From contig CAYYTU010000027.1 of NCBI GenBank assembly GCA_964474655.1, positions 1 through 40,147 on the forward strand: 40,147 bases of DNA. Reading direction: 5' to 3'. The stretch's first letter is position 1; each line of letters starts with the position of its first letter. The translations under genes and the position numbers were made by a program. This stretch comes from CAYYTU01 sp964474655 (lineage in GTDB: Bacteria; Chloroflexota; Anaerolineae; B4-G1). Below are positions 20,935 through 31,991 of the stretch, in pieces. The notes beneath the pieces were generated by a model. That model was not told the DNA's origin. It saw nothing but the letters and a program-made list of their open reading frames with translations, and made no database searches.

Positions 20935-21061
20935 CTTCCGTGCTGGAAACCCTTCGTCAGCTGTGCAAGGATATCGTGGGTTAGGCCCTATATTTCTCTC
21001 CTGACCTATTTATACCACACTTCTCATAATTTACACGCTGGTGCTTGATTCCGCTCTTCGG

Positions 21062-21067
21062 TATAAT
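21062..21067 (+). promoter_or_regulatory. -10 box of uvrB (leaderless type)
   Basis: A perfect TATAAT ends 9 nt before the uvrB ATG. No good -35 at 16-18 bp and no ribosome binding site can be found between it and the start codon, so the mRNA is probably leaderless. Confidence 0.5.
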
Positions 21068-21076
21068 AAAAGCACT

Positions 21077-23125
<2,049 letters not shown>

Positions 23126-23722
23126 TCAATCGCCCGCCGACTTCAAATCCTGCAGGATGGGGAGCGCCGCCTCGGCGGCCCGCGCCCGATGGCTGAGACG
23201 GTTCTTCTCCGCCCGCGATAGCTGCGCCATCGTGCGCTCCTGCTCGGGCAGGTAAAAGATCGGATCGTAGCCGAAGCCGCCGCCCCCCGCTGGCTCGAAG
23301 GTGATGGCCCCCTCGCAGACGCCCTCCGCCTCGTAAACATCCCCCGACGGCGTGATGATGACGATCACGCAGCGGAAGCGCGCCGTGCGCTGTTCCTCTG
23401 GCACCCCCTGGAGCTCCGCCAGCAGCGCCGCCACGCGATCAGCGTCGCTGCCCTCCGCGTAACGCGCCGAGTGGATGCCCGGCGCGCCGCCGAGCGCATC
23501 CACCTCAAGGCCGGAATCGTCGGCCAACGCCAGCATTCCCGCGGCCTCGGCGTAAGCGGCGGCCTTCTTACGCGCGTTCTCCGCGTAAGACGTACCGTCC
23601 TCAACCACGTCCAGATGGAGCCCGAGCTCGCCGGGGAAGCGGAGCGTCGCCTCCAGCGGCGCGAGCAACGCCTGGTACTCACGGGCTTTCCCGTCGTTCT
23701 GCGTCGCGACAAGTACGTTCAT
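23126..23722 (-). CDS. rdgB: XTP/dITP diphosphatase (RdgB/HAM1 family)
   Basis: This house-cleaning enzyme removes ITP, dITP and XTP from the nucleotide pool. The 198-residue sequence starts VLVATQNDGKAREY, with the substrate loop ALADDSGLEVDALGG and the later GGGFGYDPIF and SHRARA motifs. The ATG at 23722 has AAAGGA six bases upstream; the GTG one codon earlier is a poorer choice. It is convergent with uvrB with no gap: the stop codons TGA and TCA (reverse) form one TGATCA. Both genes keep the genome intact, but they are on opposite strands and so are not co-transcribed. Confidence 0.94.
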   Translation of the reverse strand: MNVLVATQNDGKAREYQALLAPLEATLRFPGELGLHLDVVEDGTSYAENARKKAAAYAEAAGMLALADDSGLEVDALGGAPGIHSARYAEGSDADRVAALLAELQGVPEEQRTARFRCVIVIITPSGDVYEAEGVCEGAITFEPAGGGGFGYDPIFYLPEQERTMAQLSRAEKNRLSHRARAAEAALPILQDLKSAGD

Positions 23723-23779
23723 CACAGTTCCTTTCTGCTGCTCAATCCGTCACCATCCCACAAGCTTTTCCACACCATC

Positions 23780-23808
23780 TTGTCAACGGAGCTATCGAGT
23801 GGTATAAT
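23780..23808 (+). promoter_or_regulatory. Promoter of tRNA-Ser
   Basis: TTGTCA (23780-23785), 17 bp, perfect TATAAT (23803-23808). The tRNA 5' end is 18 bp further on. Confidence 0.8.
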
Positions 23809-23826
23809 CCAGGTCGTAGTAGGCTT

Positions 23827-23913
23827 GGAGAGGTTGCATAGTCCGGCCGAATGCGCGCGCCTGGAGAGCGCGTGAGCCTTCGGGCTCCGTGGGTTCGAAT
23901 CCCACCCTCTCCG
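23827..23913 (+). tRNA. tRNA-Ser (GGA)
   Basis: A class II tRNA of 87 nt. The acceptor is GGAGAGG/CCTCTCC with discriminator G. The anticodon arm is CGCGC-CTGGAGA-GCGCG, giving anticodon GGA. The long variable arm GAGCCTTCGGGCTC has a TTCG loop, and the T arm is GTGGG-TTCGAAT-CCCAC. CCA is not encoded. Confidence 0.96.
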
Positions 23914-23920
23914 CTACCAG

Positions 23921-23955
23921 AAGGGCGGCTTCGCTGAAGGAGCCGCCCTTTCTTC
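23921..23955. terminator. Terminator after tRNA-Ser
   Basis: A perfect 10-bp stem (AAGGGCGGCT / AGCCGCCCTT) with a 10-nt loop is followed by TCTTC on the plus strand. It lies 8 bp after the tRNA. It may also end the converging Nudix-GNAT transcript, although no good T run is seen in that direction. Confidence 0.75.
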
Positions 23956-23967
23956 GTGTCACGCAAG

Positions 23968-24917
23968 TCATCGGATGCGAAGCGGTGCGACGCCGCCCAG
24001 CTCGAATCCGCACGCAGCGTAGAAATCGCGGGCGGACGGATCGCCCCGGGAGGTATCGACCAGCAGGTGGGTCGCGCCCCGGCGGCTGGCCCGCTGGATA
24101 GCCGCCTCCACCAACGCCGCGCCGATCCCCTGCCGGCGGTAGGCCGGATCGACGGCCTGATCGTCGATCAGCGCCCGCAGGCCGGAAAGGGCCGGGACGA
24201 AGGCCAGCACCAGAAACCCCACCACCGCGCCGTTCACCTCGGCCACCAGCACGTCCATCGACAGACTCTCGCGGAAGCTTCGCGCCGCCGAGCGTAGCAT
24301 CGCCTCGTCGAGATCCTCATTGGCTGGAATCAACGGCAGCAAGTCCAGCACCCGCTCCTCGTCCTCGGGACGCGCCTCGCGGATGACGGTGCCGGGCACT
24401 TGCGCACGAAACTCCGGCGAACGGCTGCGCATCCAGCGCTCCAGCACCTCACGGTGCGTGCGGAACGCCAGTTGCTCCGGTAGCTCGCCCGGCGGGAAGA
24501 GGGCTGCCTCCTCGGCGTCGTCGCCGGCTTGCAGCTTGCCCCCCACTGGCCGCGCGCGGTAGAAGATGATGATGCCGCTGTGGGCCGGGCCATCGGGAAA
24601 CGAGTAGACGCCAAACAGCTCCAGCAGCTCGACGTCCAGCCCGGTCTCCTCCTTGCATTCGCGCACTGCGGCCTGCTCGACGCTCTCGTCGGCCTCGATG
24701 TAGCCGGCCGGCAGCGCCCACCAGCCCGCAAACGGCGGCTGCCCCCGCCGGATCAGCACGATACTGCTCTCCATTTCCACCAGCACGCCGGCGGCCGGCA
24801 CCGGGTTACGGTAGAGCACGAAGCCACAATCGGGACAGGCCTCGCGCGTGCGTCCGGCGATCTCGGCGGCCTCCATCGCCGCCCCGCAGTGCGGGCAGTA
24901 CGAGACTGGGGCAGGGG

Positions 24918-24921
<4 letters not shown>
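23968..24921 (-). CDS. Zinc ribbon-Nudix hydrolase fused to GNAT acetyltransferase
   Basis: A 317-residue fusion. A zinc ribbon comes first (CPHCG and CPDCG, residues 8-35), then a Nudix domain. Its box runs G-x5-E-x7-RE-x2-EE-x-G (GYIEADESVEQAAVREC followed by KEETG), about residues 72-95. Then a GNAT domain (about 175-317) has the acetyl-CoA loop RRQGIGAALV and the C-terminal DFYAACGFEL. The first part is like NADH pyrophosphatase-type or ADP-ribose-type Nudix proteins. The acetyltransferase substrate is unknown. It overlaps the GH1 gene upstream (ATGA), so it is the second gene of that operon. The fusion frame is continuous with no sign of a break. Confidence 0.87.
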
Positions 24922-26258
<1,337 letters not shown>

Positions 26259-26290
26259 AGTATCCCCCTCTTAACTTGAAGTGTGGGGTA

Positions 26291-26319
26291 ATTGTACAAG
26301 GGGTTGGGAGAAGGGGCAA
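26291..26319 (-). promoter_or_regulatory. Promoter of GH1 operon
   Basis: On the minus strand TTGCCC (26314-26319), 17 bp, TACAAT (26291-26296). It predicts a leader of about 25 nt containing AGGGGG before the ATG at 26258. Confidence 0.65.
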
Positions 26320-26587
26320 ACGGGCATTTGGTCAATCGTTACGATATATGCTATACTCAACGTCAGATTCAAACTCAACCTCTGCTGCGCACATTGGACG
26401 TCGCGTTTGGCCTTGATGGACATCCCCGCCAAGGAGATTCGTGCAGCGAGCTAACTGTTGAACACGTACGAACAATCACTTGAGGACCGCAACGTCAGAG
26501 ACGCGATGGTGTTTCTATAATCGATAGGCTTGAAGTCGAATAAGCCGTCGCTCTCTTAACAGTACGTCTTTTTTGACCACAACTAAT
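26320..26587 (+). other. Upstream region of the ECF sigma gene
   Basis: No gene is seen here. A TATAAT at 26516-26521 could be the -10 box of the sigma operon, but the matching -35 position (CGTCAG) is poor. A sigma-specific promoter cannot be recognised. No ribosome binding site is seen before the ATG at 26588. Confidence 0.3.
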
Positions 26588-27145
26588 ATGAACCAAGAGA
26601 GCGAGTCGCCCCTTATCGCCCGCGCGAAAGAAGACCCCGAAGCATTCGGGGCTCTGTACGAGCGATATGTGGACAAGATATACAACTATATTTACTATCG
26701 CGTCGGTAACGAGCAGAACGCGGAGGATTTGACCGCACGCACGTTTTACAAGGCGCTGGAACACCTCCCTAGCTATGAGGATCGAGGAGCGCCTTTTTCG
26801 GCGTGGCTCTATCGCATTGCTCATAATCTAGTCGCCAACTGGCATCGGGATCGCAGTCGGCGCCAGATGATCGCGCTGGACAATCTAGTGTTGAGAGCCC
26901 CCAAGGAGAAGGGGCCAGCCTCCAAGACGGAGAAGATAGACGAGGAAGATGTATTAATGGAAGCCGTGCGCCGGCTGGCAGACGACCGGCAGCAGCTGAT
27001 CGTCCTGAAACATGTCGAGGGGATGACCAACGCCGAGATCGGCGAGGTGATGGGACGGACCGAAGGAGCAATCAAGTCGCTTTACCACCGCGCCCTGGTG
27101 GCCTTGCGTGAGGATCTGTCGGATGAGTGGGAGGCGTTAGAGTAG
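26588..27145 (+). CDS. RNA polymerase sigma factor, ECF family
   Basis: A 185-residue alternative sigma factor. Region 2 has FGALYERYVDKIYNYIYYRV and ENAEDLT-type residues (QNAEDLTARTFYKAL), and region 2.4 has FSAWLYRIAHNLVANWHRD. Region 4 has LADDRQQLIVLKHVEGMTNA and the helix-turn-helix NAEIGEVMGRTEGAIKSLYHRA. The ATG at 26588 is chosen as the first ATG; a TTG at 26573 is in frame. The membrane protein that follows after 17 bp is its likely control partner. The regulon is unknown. Confidence 0.93.
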   Translation: MNQESESPLIARAKEDPEAFGALYERYVDKIYNYIYYRVGNEQNAEDLTARTFYKALEHLPSYEDRGAPFSAWLYRIAHNLVANWHRDRSRRQMIALDNLVLRAPKEKGPASKTEKIDEEDVLMEAVRRLADDRQQLIVLKHVEGMTNAEIGEVMGRTEGAIKSLYHRALVALREDLSDEWEALE

Positions 27146-27162
27146 GGGAAGGGAGGTTGAAG

Positions 27163-27531
27163 ATGAACGAGAAGAGAATAGCCCAGGCATTGGCGACCTA
27201 CGTGGATGACGGTAAGAGTGAGCGAGCGGCGAGCGGATTGACCGAGGGTGAATGTGAAGAGCTGGCCTCCCTGAGCGATCTATCTGATCTTTTGCAGCAC
27301 CGTATGCATCCCGTATCGCCTTCACCTGCTTTTGTGCAGAGCCTGCGCGATGAGTTGGTGGAGGCGGCGGAGCATCAGCTGGGTCAGAGGAAGCAGCGGC
27401 GACGAATAGCGGTGATTAGCGCGGCAGTGGTGGGTTCCATTGTCTCTATCGCGTCGGTGGTCGGCACCATCGTGGTGGTGATAAGATGGCTTCGCACGAG
27501 AACGCAGGCCCGTCACGCGCCGACTGGCTGA
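27163..27531 (+). CDS. Small single-pass membrane protein, candidate anti-sigma factor
   Basis: A 122-residue protein with a soluble N-terminal part of about 85 residues, a basic stretch (RKQRRR) and one hydrophobic segment (about 88-110), ending in a short basic tail. There is no HxxxCxxC zinc motif as in ZAS anti-sigma factors, so it would be another type. GGGAGG seven bases before the ATG at 27163 fixes the start; the frame begins earlier but overlaps the sigma gene. Its place right after an ECF sigma gene is the main evidence for its role. A terminator follows 41 bp after the stop. Confidence 0.6.
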   Translation: MNEKRIAQALATYVDDGKSERAASGLTEGECEELASLSDLSDLLQHRMHPVSPSPAFVQSLRDELVEAAEHQLGQRKQRRRIAVISAAVVGSIVSIASVVGTIVVVIRWLRTRTQARHAPTG

Positions 27532-27571
27532 TCTCCAGCCTATTGCTCGCTGGGTCCGAACGACGTAGCAG

Positions 27572-27596
27572 AAGCCTCGGTCTAACCGAGGCTTTT
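27572..27596 (+). terminator. Terminator of sigma operon
   Basis: A 10-bp perfect stem (AAGCCTCGGT / ACCGAGGCTT) with a CTA loop is followed by TT. It lies 40 bp after the small membrane protein gene. Confidence 0.8.
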
Positions 27597-27660
27597 GCGT
27601 GTCTCCCGTCTACCTGGCGGGGAGCTGGCCTTTGAGGTTTTGATTATGGGGTGAAGCGTG

Positions 27661-28062
27661 ATGGGGTATGAGGTATCGGCTGAACAGGTCTTTGTCTACG
27701 GGACTTTGCGCCCACCTCGCGAGGGGACGCCTCTGGACGACAGTCGGTTCTATCCAGAGGTCGTCTCATATGTGCGAGGCGTTCGCTCCGCCCGCCTGCC
27801 CGAGGCTGTGCTCTACGATCTGGGCGCTTATCCTGCGGCCCGGCCAGGCGAGGGTGTCGTGCGCGGCGATCTGCTGACAGTGGAGCCGCGCGCGCTGGCG
27901 ATGATGGATCAGATCGAGGGGCATCCGGTCTTTTTCCGCCGCCAGCGGGAGATGGTGCGCACGGAGGAGGGCTCGGTCGAGGCCTGGGTCTACTGGGGAC
28001 CGGAGAAGCTGCCCGAGGACAAGCGGCGCATCGCCAGCGGCGATTGGTTCGAGCGGGAGTGA
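27661..28062 (+). CDS. Gamma-glutamylcyclotransferase-like (AIG2-like) protein
   Basis: A 133-residue protein of the AIG2/GGCT fold. The substrate loop FVYGTLRPPREG is at residues 11-22, and the catalytic-type glutamate in DQIEGHP is about residue 84. A C-terminal WVYWGPE strand completes the barrel. It may open gamma-glutamyl or similar amine-linked compounds, but the true substrate is unknown. The start is the ATG at 27661; a GTG one codon earlier is possible. It stands alone between a terminator and the low-GC restriction-modification insert, which starts about 20 bp after its stop. Confidence 0.75.
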   Translation: MGYEVSAEQVFVYGTLRPPREGTPLDDSRFYPEVVSYVRGVRSARLPEAVLYDLGAYPAARPGEGVVRGDLLTVEPRALAMMDQIEGHPVFFRRQREMVRTEEGSVEAWVYWGPEKLPEDKRRIASGDWFERE

Positions 28063-28081
28063 AGTCAAAGTTACTAACGCG

Positions 28082-28446
28082 CTATTCAGGTTCGATCCCG
28101 ATTATGACCAGTGGCACAGACGGACTACCCCGGCCATGTCTCAAAATGTTATGGAGCTCACCTTCGTAATAGGCGATACCAGAAGACATCTGCTGCTGCA
28201 TTGCCTTGGTTGGCAGTATCTCAATGCCCACATTAGTTCTTCGGGTCGTGTCTCAAACTCCGAATTGAGTGCGACTGGGCTATACAGTGCATCGCCTTTT
28301 CTTCCTTTTTCTCGGCTGATTTTGGTGCGGCATCCCTCAGCACTTATTTCGTCTATAACAGCCAGGATTTCATCGTAACATTCCTGTTCGTGGACGATGA
28401 GCCATTCTTCTCCATTCAAATGGGAGTGCTTCTTGGCTATCTTCAT
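28082..28446 (-). pseudogene. Decayed BglII-like type II restriction endonuclease (internal deletion and frameshift)
   Basis: The N-terminal 65 codons are open and read like the family start (MKIAKKHSHLNGEEWLIVH, then KISREK and LYSPVALNSEFE). After about 28248 that frame carries unrelated residues to a stop at 28141. In another frame from about 28245 to the TAG at 28082 the family C-terminus appears: VGIEILPTKAMQQQ, SSGIAYYEGELHN, RHGRGSPSVPLVIIGI. The middle, about 90-100 residues with the catalytic ExQ region by my memory of the family, is missing. So the nuclease is dead. It follows the methyltransferase by 60 bp and has its own AAAGGA ribosome binding site. The family call is from recall, not a search. 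Confidence 0.7.
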
Positions 28447-28506
28447 TGCTTTATCCTTTGATGAGATGCGTTGAATTGAGCTACCGGTATACGCGAGTAA
28501 TGAGAC

Positions 28507-29490
28507 TTAATCCTCCGAATCCAACTCACTGAAAAGCGAGGCCGAATCGTTCCTCCATTCTTCAGGAACCTGAGCAGCAGAGCTAGTCCGCTTCGGCTCG
28601 TATACTGGCTTGTTTAGAGGCCGAACAGGGAGAACTCCTGCATGGGCTTTTCTGACTCTATCACGAGCGATCTCCAGGTAATCCTCCTCCACATCCGCAC
28701 CCGCAGCTCTCCTCCCTCTTCTGAGAGCTGCTACAGCTGTTGTGCCCGATCCTATATAAGGGTCCACAACCAAGTCCCCCTCATTAGTCAAAGCAAGAAC
28801 GAGCCTCTCAACCAGGGCAACTGGATATTGGCACGGATGCTCCGTCTTTTCTGGGTGATTGGACTTGCAGTTAGGCATCTCCCACACATCGCTGGGATTC
28901 TTGCCGAGAGGATTACCCGAAAATTTTCCTTTGTTAGGCCCTTTGTAATGTCTCTTGCCTGGATACTTCTGCGGAACCCGAACAGGGTCAAGGTTAAAAG
29001 TGTAGTCTTCAGTATCTCTCGTAAACCAGAGAATCGTCTCGTGCCGTCCTGAGAAACGGATTCGCTCGTGGTATCCATGACCAAAGTGCCACACGATACG
29101 ATTTCTCAGCTTAAAATCGAACTCCTTGAAAACAGGATAGAGAATGATGTCTAAAGGAAACGTCTCCTTGCTTCGACTACTTCCCTCTATATAGTTTCCC
29201 ACTTGCCAGCAAATGCTTCCTGTCGGCGATAGAATATTGAGGCAAGCATCAATTGTTGTTCGTTGCCGTTCGATATACTCCTCTAGAGTAGTTTGTTCTT
29301 CATACTCCTTGCCGAGATTATAAGGTGGAGAAGTGACGATCAATTCAGCTTTTGAGCCTGCTTCGGCGATTTGCTCTAGCAATAATAGGCGATCACCATG
29401 AAATAGTGTAATAGTTGCACTATCGTTGTATTCATCAGCAATATCGAATTCGTAGTCCCCAAACAAGCCTGGCCCTTCATATTGATTCAT
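28507..29490 (-). CDS. Site-specific DNA methyltransferase, beta class (N4-cytosine or N6-adenine)
   Basis: A 327-residue enzyme. The catalytic motif IV TSPPYNLG is at residues 53-60 and the SAM motif I DPYIGSGTT at 243-251. Motif IV before motif I is the beta-class order. SPPY is the form seen mostly in N4-cytosine enzymes. GKRHYKGPNKGKFSGNPLGKN lies in the target-recognition region. The ATG at 29490 has AAGGGGGG a few bases upstream; the frame starts nine codons earlier. The region is clearly more AT-rich than its flanks, a sign of transfer. Its partner nuclease is broken, so the methylase is now an orphan, perhaps kept for protection or regulation. Confidence 0.9.
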   Translation of the reverse strand: MNQYEGPGLFGDYEFDIADEYNDSATITLFHGDRLLLLEQIAEAGSKAELIVTSPPYNLGKEYEEQTTLEEYIERQRTTIDACLNILSPTGSICWQVGNYIEGSSRSKETFPLDIILYPVFKEFDFKLRNRIVWHFGHGYHERIRFSGRHETILWFTRDTEDYTFNLDPVRVPQKYPGKRHYKGPNKGKFSGNPLGKNPSDVWEMPNCKSNHPEKTEHPCQYPVALVERLVLALTNEGDLVVDPYIGSGTTAVAALRRGRRAAGADVEEDYLEIARDRVRKAHAGVLPVRPLNKPVYEPKRTSSAAQVPEEWRNDSASLFSELDSED

Positions 29491-29565
29491 ACGTCCCCCC
29501 TTAACTACCGCGGACAAAGGTCAAATCTTTCCTAACACAATATTGCACACGACTACCTTTCTTCA

Positions 29566-29594
29566 ATTTTAGAATAGCTATCAGCAGAAGTCAA
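29566..29594 (-). promoter_or_regulatory. Promoter of the methyltransferase gene
   Basis: On the minus strand TTGACT (29589-29594), 17 bp, TAAAAT (29566-29571), giving a leader of about 70 nt. It lies in AT-rich sequence between the methyltransferase and the Fur-family gene. Confidence 0.65.
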
Positions 29595-29647
29595 GACGGG
29601 CAAAACGGGTTTCGTTACCAAATAGAACATTGCTCTCCAACCTGGTT

Positions 29648-30076
29648 CTACTCAGCCGCACATTCCTCACACAACCCCGGGATACTCAGATGCTCCAGGT
29701 CGATCTCGAAGCCGCGCTCCTCGCGCATGCGCGTCGCGAAAGGCTCAATGACCTCCGGCTCCACGCCGATGATCTCCCCGCAGGCGCGGCAGACCAGGTG
29801 GAAATGCTGCCCGTGGAGCCCCAGCAGCTCGTAACGGCGCTGACCGTCGCCGGGATCGACCGAGGCCACCAGGTGGAAGTCCTGCAGCAGCTCCAGCGTG
29901 CGGTAGACGGTCGAGATGTCCACCGAAGAGCTGCTCTCGCTGACGCGCTCGTAGATCTCCTCGGCGGTGGCGAACCCCTCAACTTCGTGTAGCACCGAAA
30001 GCACCATCTCCCGCTGCGGCGTGAGCCGGAACCCGCGCTCGCGCAGTTGTTTGAAAAAGACCTCTTCACAAGACAT
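29648..30076 (-). CDS. Fur-family metal-dependent transcriptional regulator
   Basis: A 142-residue DNA-binding repressor. The winged helix has FRLTPQREMVLSVLHEV and DISTVYRTLELLQD. The metal/dimer domain has HGQHFHLVCRACGEII and a second cysteine pair CEEC near the C-terminus, so the structural zinc site is complete. It could be Fur, Zur, Nur or PerR; the sequence does not decide. It is the last gene behind two oligopeptide/nickel-type permeases on the same strand (55-bp gap), which makes a metal uptake role plausible. Confidence 0.9.
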   Translation of the reverse strand: MSCEEVFFKQLRERGFRLTPQREMVLSVLHEVEGFATAEEIYERVSESSSSVDISTVYRTLELLQDFHLVASVDPGDGQRRYELLGLHGQHFHLVCRACGEIIGVEPEVIEPFATRMREERGFEIDLEHLSIPGLCEECAAE

Positions 30077-30097
30077 ATCAACTTCTTACCCTCTTCC

Positions 30098-30120
30098 GGG
30101 CACGGTCGGGAGACCGGCCC
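30098..30120. repeat. 23-bp dispersed repeat, copy 1
   Basis: GGGCACGGTCGGGAGACCGG followed by CCC. It matches 38869-38891 at 22 of 23 positions and contains the inverted pair GGTC/GACC. It lies in the short gap between the fur-family gene and the permease gene. Confidence 0.55.
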
Positions 30121-30131
30121 GAGCCTCGCCC

Positions 30132-30956
30132 TTACTTTCTCCCGTTCAATCGCGGGTTGGTCCACGTCTCCAGCGAGAACCCGACGAAGGTCAGCCCCAG
30201 CGAGACCAGCGTGATGCAGAGCCCCGGTGGGGCTGCCCACCGCACCCAGATATCCGAGGTGAAGATTGTAGGATACTGGAAGGCATAATGCAAGATCGAG
30301 CCCCAGCTCTTGACCGTCGGATCGCCCAGGCCGAGGAAACTGAGGCCCGATTCGGCCAGGATCACGTGCTGGAACTCGACGATGAAGCGCACCAACCCGA
30401 TCGACAACGTGCCGGGCAGCAGATGACGGGTCAGGATGCGCCAATCGCCGGCACCCACCGCCACGGCGGCCTCCACGTAGCCGTTATGCCGCTCGCTGAG
30501 CACCTGCGAGCGCACCAGGCGCGTCGTCTTGGTCCAGCCGAAGAGCAGGAAGAAGAGCACCAGCGTCCAGAAGCCCGGCTTGAGGAAAGCGGCCAGGAAG
30601 ACGATCAGCGGGAAGCGCGGCACGGCCAGGAAGACGTCCACCACGCGCATAATGGCGAAGCCGACGCGCTCGTAGTAGCCGGCGATCACGCCCAGCACGA
30701 TCCCGATCGCTGTCGAGAGCCCAGCGGCGAGGGCGCCGACCAGCAGCGAGAACCGCGCGCCGTGGAGCAGCTCGCTGAGCACGTCCTGGCCGATGTCGTT
30801 GGTGCCCAGCGGATGGGCCGACGACGGCGGCAGCATTGGCTCGGCCATCGCCGTTGGGTCGTGGGGCGAGAGCCACGGCGCCAGGACAGCCGCCAGCGCG
30901 AAGAGCGCCAGCAGCCCCCAGCCGATGATCCCCAGCCAGCGGTTCACCCTAGACAC
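30132..30956 (-). CDS. ABC transporter permease (oligopeptide/nickel, DppC-like), unusual subfamily
   Basis: A 274-residue membrane subunit. It opens with a short cytoplasmic piece and a first membrane segment, then HPLGTNDIGQDVLSELLHGA, the standard DppC entry motif. The EAA loop lies around VRFIVEFQHVILAESGLSFL, continuing GLGDPTVKSWGSILHYA. The GDPT-x-SWG form differs from the NikC-like gene at 33696 (GVQLPQPEWG) and matches the partial permease at the window end. It overlaps the upstream DppB-like gene by 8 nt. No ATPase or binding protein is adjacent, but the large binding protein at 35624 is a candidate partner. Confidence 0.88.
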   Translation of the reverse strand: MSRVNRWLGIIGWGLLALFALAAVLAPWLSPHDPTAMAEPMLPPSSAHPLGTNDIGQDVLSELLHGARFSLLVGALAAGLSTAIGIVLGVIAGYYERVGFAIMRVVDVFLAVPRFPLIVFLAAFLKPGFWTLVLFFLLFGWTKTTRLVRSQVLSERHNGYVEAAVAVGAGDWRILTRHLLPGTLSIGLVRFIVEFQHVILAESGLSFLGLGDPTVKSWGSILHYAFQYPTIFTSDIWVRWAAPPGLCITLVSLGLTFVGFSLETWTNPRLNGRK

Positions 30957-31923
30957 GCGCCCTCCTCACCCGCGGATCGAGCCAGCTGTAGAGCGCGTCG
31001 GCCAGCAGGTTGAGCGCCAGCACCACGATCATCGTCACCAGGAACGCACCCTGCAGCATCGGATAATCCCGCGCTGCGCCGGCCTCGTAGATCAGCGTGC
31101 CCATCCCCGGATAGGCGAAGACTACCTCGACGAACATGGTGCCCATAATCATAAAGCCGAAGCGCATGGCGATGGTGGTCACAATGGGCAGCATCGCGTT
31201 GGGCAGGGCGTGGCGCAGCAGCACCAGCGATTCGACGATGCCCTTGGAGCGGGCGGTGCGGACGTACCCCTCGCCCAGCACGCAGAGCATCGAGCTGCGC
31301 GTGATCAGGTAAATGCCCGGCAGGTAGGTCAGCACCAGCGTCAGGCCGGGCAGGCACCAGTGGCGCAACACGTCCCACGCCTGCCCCTGGGCGCTCCGCG
31401 CACCGCCGATGGGGAACATGCCCCACTTGAAGCTGAAGAAGATGATCAGCAGCATGCCCAGGAAGAACGGCGGCCAGGAGCCCAGCGAGAAGACGGTGAC
31501 CAGCAGGCCGATATCGGTCTTGGAGCCGCGCCGCCAGGCGGAGACGGCGCCCAGCACGATGCCCAGCGCGATGTAAATCAGGGAGGCGGTGCCGCCCAGG
31601 AAGAGCGTCCACTTCAACCGCCCCAGGATCACCGCGCCGACCGGCGCGTTGTAGTAGATCGACCAGCCCAGGTCGCCGCGGGCCAAGCCGCTCAGGTAGT
31701 CCCAATATTGCGCCAGGAGCGGCTTATCGAGCCCGTAGTACTCCAGCAGATTGGCCCGCATCTCCTCGGTGAGCAGCATCGGCGCGTCGGCGCCGGGGTT
31801 GCCGAGCAGATAGGACATCGGATCGCCGGGCATCATGCGCGGCAGGAAGAAGTTGAGCGTGAGCAGGACGAGGATGGTGATCAGATACTGGAAGATTTTC
31901 GTGCCGCCGTTGGTCATCGCCAT
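30949..31923 (-). CDS. ABC transporter permease (oligopeptide/nickel, DppB-like), unusual subfamily
   Basis: A 324-residue membrane subunit that pairs with the 30132 gene. The family opening MPGDPMSYLLGNPG and LGLDKP-like YYGLDKPLLAQYWDYL are present, followed by RGDLGWSIYYNAPV and a normal EAA loop near GEGYVRTARSKGI. Six membrane segments are seen. Start is the ATG at 31923 (an ATG two codons later is also possible). It is divergent from the toxin-antitoxin-like pair at 31992. The order permease, permease, fur-type regulator on one strand suggests one transcript. Confidence 0.88.
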   Translation of the reverse strand: MAMTNGGTKIFQYLITILVLLTLNFFLPRMMPGDPMSYLLGNPGADAPMLLTEEMRANLLEYYGLDKPLLAQYWDYLSGLARGDLGWSIYYNAPVGAVILGRLKWTLFLGGTASLIYIALGIVLGAVSAWRRGSKTDIGLLVTVFSLGSWPPFFLGMLLIIFFSFKWGMFPIGGARSAQGQAWDVLRHWCLPGLTLVLTYLPGIYLITRSSMLCVLGEGYVRTARSKGIVESLVLLRHALPNAMLPIVTTIAMRFGFMIMGTMFVEVVFAYPGMGTLIYEAGAARDYPMLQGAFLVTMIVVLALNLLADALYSWLDPRVRRARV

Positions 31924-31932
31924 AAGGTTATC

Positions 31933-31960
31933 TTGTCTCCCACCTGGAAGATGATATAAT
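31933..31960 (+). promoter_or_regulatory. Promoter of the toxin-antitoxin-like pair
   Basis: TTGTCT (31933-31938), 16 bp, perfect TATAAT (31955-31960). A strong AGGAGGTGA ribosome binding site at 31978-31986 follows in the leader. Confidence 0.65.
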
Positions 31961-31991
31961 CACAATGACGTTTCATCAGGAGGTGAATGGT

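Noticed and set aside
26516..26521. TATAAT as a sure promoter of the ECF sigma gene
   Set aside because: No -35 box at proper spacing is found and the box is far from the start. It is mentioned only as a possibility.
28136..28378. An 80-residue plus-strand frame in the restriction-modification insert
   Set aside because: It lies over the restriction gene remnant. The minus strand has the recognisable family pieces and a ribosome binding site.
28082..29594. Avoidance of AGATCT sites as support for BglII specificity
   Set aside because: AGATCT is easily found in many places of the window (for example near 457, 3329 and 8464), so no avoidance is visible and specificity cannot be read from site counts.
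30793..31959. A 388-residue plus-strand frame rich in Gln, His and Arg opposite the permeases
   Set aside because: The composition is typical of the reverse strand of hydrophobic membrane genes. There are no motifs, and the DppB/DppC genes on the minus strand are clear.
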